Source of the DNA: Fidelibacterota bacterium
GTDB taxonomy: Bacteria > Fidelibacterota > UBA8477 > JABMPR01
Length of the DNA stretch: 64,000 nt
Reading direction: 5' to 3'
NCBI GenBank assembly: GCA_021734255.1
Contig: JAIPJM010000001.1
Coordinates: 165,879-229,878, forward strand
A program made the translations under genes and the position numbers. The notes below the pieces were generated by a model. It was given only the letters and a program-made list of their open reading frames with translations, searched no databases and was not told where the DNA came from. Every line of letters begins with the position of its first letter. The stretch's first letter is position 1. Shown here piece by piece: positions 17,868 through 25,186 of this stretch.

Positions 17868-18305
17868 ATGGACATCAATGAAAATGCCGCGCTGAAAACC
17901 AGCCAAGAAATCGAAATTGAGGCGTCGGTGGGGACCGTCTGGAACATACAGACCAACATCGAATCGTGGCCAGACTGGCAGCCTGAGATCACGGATGCGA
18001 AGATGATGGGCTCCCTTGAACTGGGGTCGACCTTTACGTGGAAATCAGGCGGATTTAAACTTACCTCCACCATCAATAAGCTTACAGAAAACAGCTTCAT
18101 CGGATGGAGCGGCAAGGGCTTTGGTGCAAGCGCCATTCATACCTGGGAATTTATCGCCCTGGAGAATGGAAACACGCTGCTGCGCACAAATGAATCCATG
18201 GACGGTTGGCTGGTGAAACTACTGAAAGGTATGATGAAAAAGAAGCTCCATGAGTCGCTTGATGTTTGGCTAAAGGCTTTGAAGGTAGCGTCAGAGTCTC
18301 GGTAA
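17868..18305 (+). CDS. SRPBCC family protein
   Basis: A 145-residue START/polyketide-cyclase-like protein. The hallmark N-terminal IEASVGTVWNIQTNIESWPDWQ block is followed by alternating strands and a long C-terminal helix (KLLKGMMKKKLHESLDVWLKAL). It likely binds a hydrophobic ligand. GAGAGGAATATC precedes the ATG. A hairpin follows the stop within 10 bases. Function unknown. Confidence 0.8.
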   Translation: MDINENAALKTSQEIEIEASVGTVWNIQTNIESWPDWQPEITDAKMMGSLELGSTFTWKSGGFKLTSTINKLTENSFIGWSGKGFGASAIHTWEFIALENGNTLLRTNESMDGWLVKLLKGMMKKKLHESLDVWLKALKVASESR

Positions 18306-18311
18306 GCGCTT

Positions 18312-18334
18312 GCTGAAAAAGACACTTTTTCAGC
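18312..18334. terminator. Hairpin between convergent genes
   Basis: GCTGAAAAAG (18312-18321) pairs fully with CTTTTTCAGC (18325-18334) over a three-base loop. It lies 6 bases after the SRPBCC stop and between convergent genes, so it could end transcripts from both sides, though no long U-tract follows. Confidence 0.55.
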
Positions 18335-18448
18335 TTTGTCCACCTACGCTCTTCCGTCTAGGCTTTTAGCTACGCCGGGACAAGTCAAGTGACGGCGCGA
18401 CTAATCGAGCAAACAAAACGTCTAGCTAAATCAAGTTCCGATGGCTGG

Positions 18449-19999
18449 CTAGCGAACCGAAATGTAGGTCTTGCTACTTTCGTTCCCCAGCCGATCCAGC
18501 GCTGTAACCGCCACCCTGTCCAGGGTTTCTGGCATCTCCATCTCCTCCTCTGATTCTGAGCGTAAGGTCAAAGGCACGCTCAGGGTGAGGTGCTCAGATG
18601 TGAGGATCTCATAGTACCAGTTATCCCCTCGCTGCATGTAGACGATCCAGGCATGGACATCAGATTTGTCCTCATGGAGCCAGTGGATGTTGGCGTTGCC
18701 GTCAGACAGGTCCAGCTCCACCAGGGGGGCTGCCGGGGCTTCGTTATCCAACCAGGGTGAGGGCGGTACCAGGGCCCGCTGCTTATAGGGACCCGCCAAC
18801 AGGATGTCAGCGAACCCGCCGTAATTCTTCTGTAAAGCCTTCATTGAGAAATGGACCACACCGGGACCGTCCGGCACCATGCCGCGGGTGATCATGATCT
18901 GGGAGAAGCGTTCGTTGGCACCCGCTTCATCTTTGATCCGGCTGGTGAAAATGCCGGGCCAGAGATTGCGGTCATGGGTGTTCTGACCCTTCCACCAACC
19001 CAGGAGCACAGGAAAACTCTGGGGGATCTGGCGTGTGGGCCAATACAGCTGCGGTGTCCAGTAATCCACCCAGCCTTCATTTAGCCACAGCTTGGCATCT
19101 GCATATAATTTGGCGTACTGGTCATAGCCCATAATGGAGGGCGGGTTGCCGGGACGCCAGATCCCAAAGGGACTGATCCCGAACTTGACCCAGGGCTTCT
19201 CAGCCTTGATGCCTTTATAGACCCGCTCCACGAAAACGTTCACATGATGGCGACGCCAGTCCTCGCGACTCATGGTACCGCCGGCATTCTGGTAGCCTTC
19301 CCAGGATCGGTCATCAGGGAATTCTCCTGAACCGTAGGGAAAGAAATAGTCATCGAAATGAACCCCGTCAATGTCGTAGCGCTTGACCACATCCATGATC
19401 ACATCAAAGGAATGATTCTGGGTGCCCGCCATGGTGGGGTCCATCCAGAGGTAGCCATTGTCCACTTCCCGGACCAGTTCCGGTCGGGTGGCGGCGATAG
19501 AGGTTTCATTCCGTTCGCCCTTGGGATGATGGGCCCGATAAGGGTTGAACCAGGCGTGGAGTTCGATGCCGCGTTTATGGGACTCTTCCACCCAGAACTC
19601 CAGGGGATCATAAAAAGGGACCGGCGGCATACCCTGGGCTCCGGTGAGATAATAGGACCAGGGTTCCAGCTCGCTCTCATACAGGGCGTCGCACTGGGGG
19701 CGGACCTGAAAAATAATGGCATTCAGGTTCAGGATGGCGGCGCTGTCCAGAATCAGCAGCGCTTCCGCTTTTTGCTCCTCGGTGGTCAGGCCCGGTTTGC
19801 TGGGCCAATCGATATTGGCAACGGTGGCCACCCAGGCGGCGCGGAATTCCCGGGGGACCTCAAATTCTCCTGTAGCAGGTGCAGGAGGCGCGATAGGAGG
19901 GCTTGGAGCTGGTGATGGTTTGGGTGTAGAGCAGGCCAGAATGGCAGTGATTACGATCAGGGTTAGCGTGGTGCGGACAAGCCAGATAGATTTTTTCAT
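18449..19999 (-). CDS. GHL10 (DUF187/YddW-like) glycoside-hydrolase-like lipoprotein
   Basis: A 516-residue lipoprotein: signal peptide with lipobox ILAC (Cys23), a Pro/Ala-rich linker, then a GHL10 TIM-barrel domain (about residues 48-400). Family marks are REFRAAWVATVANIDWPS, QVRPQCDALYES, HAWFNPYRA and the DGVHFDDYFFPY strand carrying acidic residues. A beta-rich C-terminal domain follows. Members are thought to act on cell-wall glycans (YddW-like) at the envelope. Odd point: no Shine-Dalgarno; the leader strand reads CACCTCCT just before the ATG, the opposite of the expected AGGAGGTG. Confidence 0.9.
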   Translation of the reverse strand: MKKSIWLVRTTLTLIVITAILACSTPKPSPAPSPPIAPPAPATGEFEVPREFRAAWVATVANIDWPSKPGLTTEEQKAEALLILDSAAILNLNAIIFQVRPQCDALYESELEPWSYYLTGAQGMPPVPFYDPLEFWVEESHKRGIELHAWFNPYRAHHPKGERNETSIAATRPELVREVDNGYLWMDPTMAGTQNHSFDVIMDVVKRYDIDGVHFDDYFFPYGSGEFPDDRSWEGYQNAGGTMSREDWRRHHVNVFVERVYKGIKAEKPWVKFGISPFGIWRPGNPPSIMGYDQYAKLYADAKLWLNEGWVDYWTPQLYWPTRQIPQSFPVLLGWWKGQNTHDRNLWPGIFTSRIKDEAGANERFSQIMITRGMVPDGPGVVHFSMKALQKNYGGFADILLAGPYKQRALVPPSPWLDNEAPAAPLVELDLSDGNANIHWLHEDKSDVHAWIVYMQRGDNWYYEILTSEHLTLSVPLTLRSESEEEMEMPETLDRVAVTALDRLGNESSKTYISVR

Positions 20000-20149
20000 A
20001 GGAGGTGTTCCCGGTTGTTTTTGATAACTACGATTGCCTGTGAATATAAGCGAGGAGGGAAGAATTCAGAAGTCAGTAGTTGGGCTTTGGACCAGCTCTT
20101 TTGGGAGTTTGGCAGCCCAAAAACCCCAGGGATCAAGCTGGAGGTATAG

Positions 20150-20363
20150 TTTTGTCTACACATAAATACGTACCATTATATTAGTTATATTTTATCAAAA
20201 CAAACAAAATGCCATCGAATTAGTATAAATATACCATTATAGTGGTGTTTAGAAGACATTTTTATGGAATTGGTGTAAATATGACGATAGTGTACCGGTT
20301 TAATGATATATTCTTGACATTAAATGGTGAAATGATTATATTTGATTGAATATTTACAATAAA
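20150..20363. promoter_or_regulatory. AT-rich control region of the hip locus with repeated ACCATTATA-like motifs
   Basis: The 376-base gap before hipB is strongly AT-rich and repeats ACCATTATA-like words. The best is a 14-bp near-palindrome ACCATTATAGTGGT (20233-20246), with related pieces at about 20171-20184 and 20356-20371 (AAAATGGTAC). HipB-type regulators bind several palindromic operators upstream of their own gene, so these are candidate operators. Confidence 0.45.
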
Positions 20364-20375
20364 ATGGTACAAAGT

Positions 20376-20588
20376 ATGAATGCTAAAGAACTGGGGAAGC
20401 GGATCAAACAGCGCAGAAAAACGTTGGGGCTCACCATCAGAGAGCTGGCTGATCTCACAGGATTATCCAAGACCACCATCTCGCAGGTGGAGCAAGGGAG
20501 TGGGAATCCGACGCTTGAGGTGCTGTTTGAGATCTTTGAATACCTCAACCTGGAAATGCGAGTCGAAGTGAAGGATCTGGAGGTCTGA
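20376..20588 (+). CDS. hipB: HipB-like antitoxin/autorepressor (Xre HTH)
   Basis: A 70-residue HTH protein: LGKRIKQRRKTLGLTIRELADLTGLSKTTISQVEQG is split here as helix one and the recognition pair around LSKTTISQVE, ending with the short strand MRVEVKDLEV typical of HipB. It should repress its own operon and bind the kinase. ATG 20376 or 20364 are equally possible, with no clear ribosome-binding site. The order hipB, N-terminal subdomain gene, kinase gene matches the three-part HipBST system. Confidence 0.8.
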   Translation: MNAKELGKRIKQRRKTLGLTIRELADLTGLSKTTISQVEQGSGNPTLEVLFEIFEYLNLEMRVEVKDLEV

Positions 20589-20590
20589 CT

Positions 20591-20935
20591 GTGGAGTCGG
20601 TGAAAAGACTTGAGGTCATCTATAAGGGCAAAGTGAAAGCTGGAGAACTCTGGGTAGATGATGATGGTTTTCATTTTGAATATGACGATGCCTTCAGGGA
20701 GGATGTTAGCACGCGACCTATTTCGGTCAATATGCCCAAAAAGCGAAAGTCGTATCAGTCCAACACTCTGTTCCCTTATTTTAGGTCCATCCTCAGCGAG
20801 GGTGAAAATCGAAAGCAGATCTGTAAGGCCTTAGGAATTGATCCCAGCGATGAGTGGAGCCTGCTGGCTATGACCTGTCAATATGATACCATTGGGGCAA
20901 TAACAGTGAGAAGCAAAGATCATGGCACAGTGTAA
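20591..20935 (+). CDS. hipS: HipS-like protein (HipA N-terminal subdomain 1)
   Basis: A 114-residue protein equal to the N-terminal subdomain of HipA: KRLEVIYKGKVKAGELWVDD at the start, FEYDDAF, RPISVNMPK, then LFPYFRSILSEG. In HipBST systems this separate piece is HipS, which acts as the antitoxin for the HipT kinase. GTG start with GGAGG upstream. Its 3' end overlaps the kinase gene by 14 bases, indicating coupled translation. Confidence 0.85.
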   Translation: MESVKRLEVIYKGKVKAGELWVDDDGFHFEYDDAFREDVSTRPISVNMPKKRKSYQSNTLFPYFRSILSEGENRKQICKALGIDPSDEWSLLAMTCQYDTIGAITVRSKDHGTV

Positions 20936-21863
20936 TGGCTGTCTGAAGGACAATATCGACGGGTTCTGCAGTGCCTGCGAAACCGCCCTCTTTGACCGGT
21001 CAAAGGTCTCTCCTCAACTCACATTCAATTGGGAGGATATTTCAAAAAGAATCGATGGCCAGCCCATGGGCTTCAGTGTTTCCGGTATTCAACGGAAAGG
21101 ATTTGTAGGTAAGCCGAGAGGACTTGAACTGGTGCCCAAGTTGGATGTGAATGCACCATCTCAATACATCATTAAGCCCATGCTATCTCAATTTGATCAA
21201 GCCCTTGAATCGCCAGCAAACGAACACGTGACCATGCAGATGGCCAAACAGCTTTTCGGGATCAGAACGGCTGCGTGTGCCTTTATGAGCTTTGCCAATG
21301 GCGCGCCAGCATATCTCACGCGACGCTTTGACTATAATCAGGATGGCGAAAAACTGAACCAGGAAGATTTCGCTTCCGTCTTGCAGGCCGACGATAAATA
21401 CAAATCAAAAACCTATGGGGATGTTGGTGAAAGCTTGAGTCCGCTGGACAAAATAAATTTTCTTAGAATCCTTATATTCAATTTCCTTACGGGTAACGGA
21501 GACGTTCACCTTAAAAATATTTCCCTGCTGGAAACGGCAGATGGCGACATGATGCTCTCCCCCGCTTATGATCTGATGAACACAAAACTCCATCTCAGAG
21601 ATAACCTGATGGCACTGAACCTGTTCAAAGAGCTGGAGCAGACCAGCTTGCCGCTAGGTGAAAAGTACCAGTACTCCCTGAAAGACTTTGTCGAATTTGG
21701 CAGGCGGTTGAACATAAAGAAAGCCAACATCATCAGAACGATCGGACAGTTCAATAACAAAGAGCATGAGATGTCGGCCATGATAGACCGATCGTTTTTA
21801 TCTGAAGCAGCGAAAAAACTGTATACGGATAATGTTCTGGACAATTATCGAAGATTGGGCTAA
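20922..21863 (+). CDS. hipT: HipT-like Ser/Thr kinase toxin (HipA C-terminal domain)
   Basis: A 313-residue kinase lacking the HipA N-terminal subdomain. A small Cys motif (Cys4, Cys7, Cys16, Cys19) opens the protein. The glycine-rich loop region FSVSG has Ser52 and Ser54, the autophosphorylation-type S-x-S of HipT. Lys85 is the ATP-binding Lys, GNGDVHLKN the catalytic loop (Asp194), and PAYD the metal-binding Asp217. By analogy it phosphorylates an aminoacyl-tRNA synthetase (GltX by HipA, TrpS by HipT of E. coli), halting growth; the target here is unknown. Confidence 0.87.
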   Translation: MAQCNGCLKDNIDGFCSACETALFDRSKVSPQLTFNWEDISKRIDGQPMGFSVSGIQRKGFVGKPRGLELVPKLDVNAPSQYIIKPMLSQFDQALESPANEHVTMQMAKQLFGIRTAACAFMSFANGAPAYLTRRFDYNQDGEKLNQEDFASVLQADDKYKSKTYGDVGESLSPLDKINFLRILIFNFLTGNGDVHLKNISLLETADGDMMLSPAYDLMNTKLHLRDNLMALNLFKELEQTSLPLGEKYQYSLKDFVEFGRRLNIKKANIIRTIGQFNNKEHEMSAMIDRSFLSEAAKKLYTDNVLDNYRRLG

Positions 21864-22128
21864 AAACCATCAATGGACCCCCTGGTATTGATTCCATATC
21901 CATTGCTTGCCGCGAATACAATGTGATAGGTGTGGGAGGGCTAATGGTCTCTTGACATGTGCCGAAGGATACTGGAATAATATCTAACAAGATGTGGTGG
22001 CAAGCAGAGGAGGCCGTTTCGCGAAACGGCCCATCTGAGTGCCCTCCCACAATATCAGGGTCAGCAGATCAATAATTTCTTGTAAACCGGAAACAATAAT
22101 CTATCATTGGAATTATAAGATTCAATTC

Positions 22129-22965
22129 GTGGGGACAGAAGGAGCAGCTAAACTGAAGTACAGGATCATCATTCTGCTGATTGTGGCAGCCTTGCTATTC
22201 GCTGAGGAACAGCACCCCAATGTGTCAGTAGAACTCGTCCCGCTAGTGGAGCACGTCATCCCTGGTGAAGAGCTGGAGCTGGCTGTGGTCTTCGATATGC
22301 TGGACGACTGGCACATCTACTGGCAGAATCCTGGTGACGCTGGCATGGCCACCATGTTCAATTGGCAATTGCCAGACGATGTTCAGATCCTGAACAAACA
22401 GGAGCCAGCGCCTTCCCGCTTGACTGAGGAAGGGATCACCACCTTCATCCATGACGACGAAGCGATCTATCTGTTTACCCTGACTACCCCCAGCGACCTA
22501 ACCGACACAATGACCATCGATCTGACTGTGGACTGGCTGGAATGCAAGTCCATCTGCCTGCCCGGATCGGCCGTGTTGCAGGTCGTGTTGCCCGTGAGCA
22601 ATGAGCCCCATGACTTGCCTCTGGATATCATCGACCTGAGGATGGATGCCCACTCGCGGATGCCAGTGGAGCTAGAAGGCCTGGCCAAAAAAGCCCGCAT
22701 TGAGGGTGACGAACTCAGCTTGCGGCTCCGTGGTTTCAGGGATGTAAAGCGGATCGATTTTTTCCCGGCCGATGAGCTGGTCTTTGATATTCAAACCGCC
22801 CCCCGTTTGAAAAGAGGGCTCCTGGGCCGCAAGCTCATCCTGTCCCTCCTGCCAGAAAGAGATGCCGATCCCCTTGCCGTGAGAGGGGTCCTGGCCATTA
22901 AGCCTGCAACACCGAAAGGCGCCAAAACACAGTATTTTCAAATAAACCAATCCATACTACCCTAA
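22129..22965 (+). CDS. DsbD-alpha-like (DsbC domain) thiol-disulfide interchange protein, stand-alone
   Basis: About 278 residues: a signal peptide (LKYRIIILLIVAALLFA) followed by an immunoglobulin-like DsbD N-terminal domain with DDWHIYWQNPGDAGMAT and a Cys pair in WLECKSICLPG. In full DsbD this domain passes electrons to periplasmic partners; here the membrane and thioredoxin parts are absent. A thioredoxin-fold gene follows after 10 bases and is a likely partner. The start is uncertain: GTG 22129, or a CTG at 22153 that has AAGGAGC at the right distance. Confidence 0.8.
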   Translation: MGTEGAAKLKYRIIILLIVAALLFAEEQHPNVSVELVPLVEHVIPGEELELAVVFDMLDDWHIYWQNPGDAGMATMFNWQLPDDVQILNKQEPAPSRLTEEGITTFIHDDEAIYLFTLTTPSDLTDTMTIDLTVDWLECKSICLPGSAVLQVVLPVSNEPHDLPLDIIDLRMDAHSRMPVELEGLAKKARIEGDELSLRLRGFRDVKRIDFFPADELVFDIQTAPRLKRGLLGRKLILSLLPERDADPLAVRGVLAIKPATPKGAKTQYFQINQSILP

Positions 22966-22975
22966 GGAGAGATCC

Positions 22976-23584
22976 ATGAATATGAAACATCAACCCCTGG
23001 TTATGATCCTGGCACTTGTCGTGAGCACATCCCTGTTCGCCAAGGGTGCAGAGGTGGGCAAACCAGCCCCTGATTTCACTTTGCAGGACCCCATGGGCAT
23101 CACCGTATCCCTGAACGACTTCAAGGGCAAACATGTGGTGCTGGAGTGGGTCAATTATGACTGTCCCTTTGTGAAGAAGCACTACAACAGTGGCAACATG
23201 CAAATGCTGCAGGCCAAATATACGGAACAGGGTGTGGTCTGGTTGACCATCAACTCTTCTGCCCCAGGCAAGCAGGGTAACTATTCTACAAAGGAGATCC
23301 TCCAGCGGTCACGGGAACACAATACAGCCTTTTCTGCCTACCTTCGGGATGAGTCCGGAAAAGTGGGCCGGGCCTACGGCGCCAAGACCACGCCCCATAT
23401 GTTTGTTGTGGATCCCCAGGGGATGGTGATCTATGCTGGTGGTATCGATGATATCCGTTCCACCAATGTGAAGGATATTGATAAAGCCACCAACTATGTG
23501 GCCGCTGCTCTGGATGCAGCCCTGGCTGGAAAGGCGGTTGCCACCAGCACCTCCAAGCCCTATGGCTGCTCGGTGAAGTACTAA
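22976..23584 (+). CDS. Exported redoxin (AhpC/TSA-type thioredoxin-fold) protein
   Basis: A 202-residue protein with a signal peptide (MILALVVSTSLFA) and a peroxiredoxin-like domain: GKPAPDFTLQD, then WVNYDCPFVKKHY with the single active-site Cys, and TPHMFVVDPQG with the cis-Pro. The CPFVKKHY type belongs to a periplasmic family of uncertain substrate. A CxxC pair is not present. TAAGGAGAG precedes the start. The adjacent DsbD-alpha-like gene suggests a shared thiol pathway in the periplasm. Confidence 0.88.
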   Translation: MNMKHQPLVMILALVVSTSLFAKGAEVGKPAPDFTLQDPMGITVSLNDFKGKHVVLEWVNYDCPFVKKHYNSGNMQMLQAKYTEQGVVWLTINSSAPGKQGNYSTKEILQRSREHNTAFSAYLRDESGKVGRAYGAKTTPHMFVVDPQGMVIYAGGIDDIRSTNVKDIDKATNYVAAALDAALAGKAVATSTSKPYGCSVKY

Positions 23585-23597
23585 ATAAACTCATAAA

Positions 23598-23708
23598 TTG
23601 TCATCCTGACCCTGAGCGTAGTCGAAGGGGAAGGATCTTGACCCACTGTTCCGAAACCCTGGACCAAGATTCTTCATTTCGCCTTCGGCTCCATTCAGAA
23701 TGACAAAA
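23598..23708. repeat. Two-armed dispersed palindrome, TCATCCTGA family
   Basis: Left arm TTGTCATCCTGACCCTGAGC followed by AAGGATCTTGACC; right arm ACCAAGATTCTTCATTTCGC followed by ATTCAGAATGACAAAA. The arms are imperfect reverse complements, so the unit can fold into a long hairpin. Confidence 0.7.
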
Positions 23709-23725
23709 ATAGAGTCTTAATTAAA

Positions 23726-23750
23726 AGAGGGCGGTCATTGACCGCCCTCT
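23726..23750. terminator. Strong bidirectional-looking hairpin
   Basis: AGAGGGCGGTCA (23726-23737) and TGACCGCCCTCT (23739-23750) pair perfectly. On the minus strand the stem is followed by TTTTAATTAA, a rho-independent shape; on the plus strand by CCTTTACC. It lies between the plus-strand redoxin gene and the minus-strand slyD. Confidence 0.65.
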
Positions 23751-23772
23751 CCTTTACCAAAAACCGTTAACC

Positions 23773-23988
23773 GTCTTCGCGAGCCCGAAGGGCGTGGCGA
23801 TCTCGAATTACCCCTGGTTGGAAATTGCTTGTTATGTTCTCGAAGATTGCCAATTGACTAATTTCCGAGATTGCCGCGTCCACTCCGGTCGCACTTCGTC
23901 AGGCTCCAGTCTACGCTCATCCCCCGCTGTGGCGGGGTTCGAGCTTCGGCTTGGCAGGCAGTGTGACACTACGAGTACTCGCAAAGAC
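23773..23988. repeat. MITE-like palindromic element, GTCTTCGCGAG termini
   Basis: Begins GTCTTCGCGAG (23773-23783) and ends CTCGCAAAGAC (23978-23988), near-perfect terminal inverted repeats, 216 bases. The same ends bound 36693-36823. Its reading frame of 84 residues is an artefact of the repeat. Confidence 0.65.
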
Positions 23989-24013
23989 GTAATTAGGGAG
24001 TGGAAATTTAAAA

Positions 24014-24033
24014 CCCCAGGCTTTGACCTGGGG
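24014..24033 (-). terminator. Rho-independent terminator of slyD
   Basis: CCCCAGG and CCTGGGG form a 7-bp stem with a six-base loop; read on the minus strand it is followed at once by TTTTAAATTT. It lies about 50 bases after the slyD stop. Confidence 0.75.
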
Positions 24034-24080
24034 CAATTAAACTCATAACATCATCTGTGAAGATCTGTGGCTATTAAAGC

Positions 24081-24563
24081 CTAGTGCTGATGCCCGCCGG
24101 CGCCATGGACGTGGCCGTGTTCCAGCTCTTCAGTCGTGGGTTCGCGGACTTCCATGACTTCCACATCGAAATGCAGGGTCTGGTCAGCCAGGGGATGGTT
24201 CATATCCACTGAGACCATATTGTTCTCTATTTTGGTGACGGTGGCAATATGGACGTCCTCGCCATATTTGACCTGAAACTGGACACCAACCTGAACTTCG
24301 GCTGGATTCTGGAACTGGTCCAAGGCAAAATCCTGGAGCAGTTCGTCGCTTCTAACACCATAGGCTTCTGAAGGGGGGACAATCGCCACAAGCTTATCAC
24401 CAGTCGTTTTTCCATCCAGCTCTTTTTCCAGGCCAGGGATCAAATTCCCATGGCCATGGAGGTAAGCCAGGGGTTCGCGTCCGGAACTGCTGTCCAGGAC
24501 CTCTCCCTGATCGTTGGTGAGGGTGTAATCAATACTTGCGACTTTGTCTTTTGAAATGTTCAT
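24081..24563 (-). CDS. slyD: FKBP-type peptidyl-prolyl isomerase, SlyD-like
   Basis: A 160-residue SlyD-type isomerase and chaperone: FKBP start VASIDYTLTNDQGEVLDSS, YLHGHGNLIPGLEKEL, an inserted IF domain (about residues 70-120) and AYGVRSDE. The closing NHPLADQTLHFDVEV strand is the SlyD hallmark. The C-terminus is His-rich (HGHVHGAGGHQH), which in SlyD binds nickel. It assists protein folding and may deliver nickel; an exported nickel superoxide dismutase gene lies 3.3 kb away. Only a weak AAAGAAAG ribosome-binding site precedes the ATG. Confidence 0.93.
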   Translation of the reverse strand: MNISKDKVASIDYTLTNDQGEVLDSSSGREPLAYLHGHGNLIPGLEKELDGKTTGDKLVAIVPPSEAYGVRSDELLQDFALDQFQNPAEVQVGVQFQVKYGEDVHIATVTKIENNMVSVDMNHPLADQTLHFDVEVMEVREPTTEELEHGHVHGAGGHQH

Positions 24564-24660
24564 GATCTACTTTCTTTTTTGCAACGCAATGAATGATAGC
24601 TGCACGTGGGCTGCTTCATTCGGTGCGTCTGTTTCGTGGTGATTAATTAAATCTAATTAT

Positions 24661-25164
24661 CTATTCTTCCAGGACCAGGCTAAAGGCCGTGGTCAGTTTT
24701 AATACGTTCTTACTCTCTCGGTCCAGGTTGGCTGCCAGTTTTTTGGAGATATTCTCCATGACCAGATAACCGATGGCAGGGTTGTCCTTGCAGACCTTGA
24801 GAAAAGGATCTTTCTCCATGATGACGATCTCACAGTCGGTGAGGGCTTTCACGGTGGCTGTTCTGGTGGAGTCCTCCATGAGCATTGCCATTTCACCAAA
24901 AAAGGGTTTAACGGATTCATCCAGGGTGATGAAGGTCTTGTCCTTGGTGTCCTTTTCCTCATCTCCCAGGAGGGTCAGTTTTTTGCTGATGGTGACCTTG
25001 CCCTTGATGAGAATGAGCAGGGTTTCACCCTGGTTGCCTTCCTGCATGACAGTATCGTCGGCTTGAAAGGTCGCCAAACGACTGGCTGGACGAAAGACCT
25101 CTATCTTATCTTCCGCTACACCAGCGAAAAGGTTGCAATCGATCAGTTGTTTAATGTAAGGCAT
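24661..25164 (-). CDS. Cyclic-nucleotide-binding domain protein
   Basis: A 167-residue protein made almost entirely of one Crp-type cNMP-binding beta barrel: LFAGVAEDKIEVF, GNQGETLLILIKGKVTI, and the phosphate-binding cassette region FFGEMAMLMEDSTRTATVKA with Glu and Arg in place. No DNA-binding domain follows. The upstream gene of the same strand, 22 bases away, is a K+ channel, so this may be a detached regulatory subunit of that channel. This is inference from position. Confidence 0.85.
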   Translation of the reverse strand: MPYIKQLIDCNLFAGVAEDKIEVFRPASRLATFQADDTVMQEGNQGETLLILIKGKVTISKKLTLLGDEEKDTKDKTFITLDESVKPFFGEMAMLMEDSTRTATVKALTDCEIVIMEKDPFLKVCKDNPAIGYLVMENISKKLAANLDRESKNVLKLTTAFSLVLEE

Positions 25165-25186
25165 AGGCAGCTCTCGGTTATGGTCA

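Noticed and set aside
23794..24048. An 84-residue plus-strand reading frame
   Set aside because: It lies almost wholly inside the palindromic repeat 23773-23988; composition is that of the repeat and there is no ribosome-binding site.
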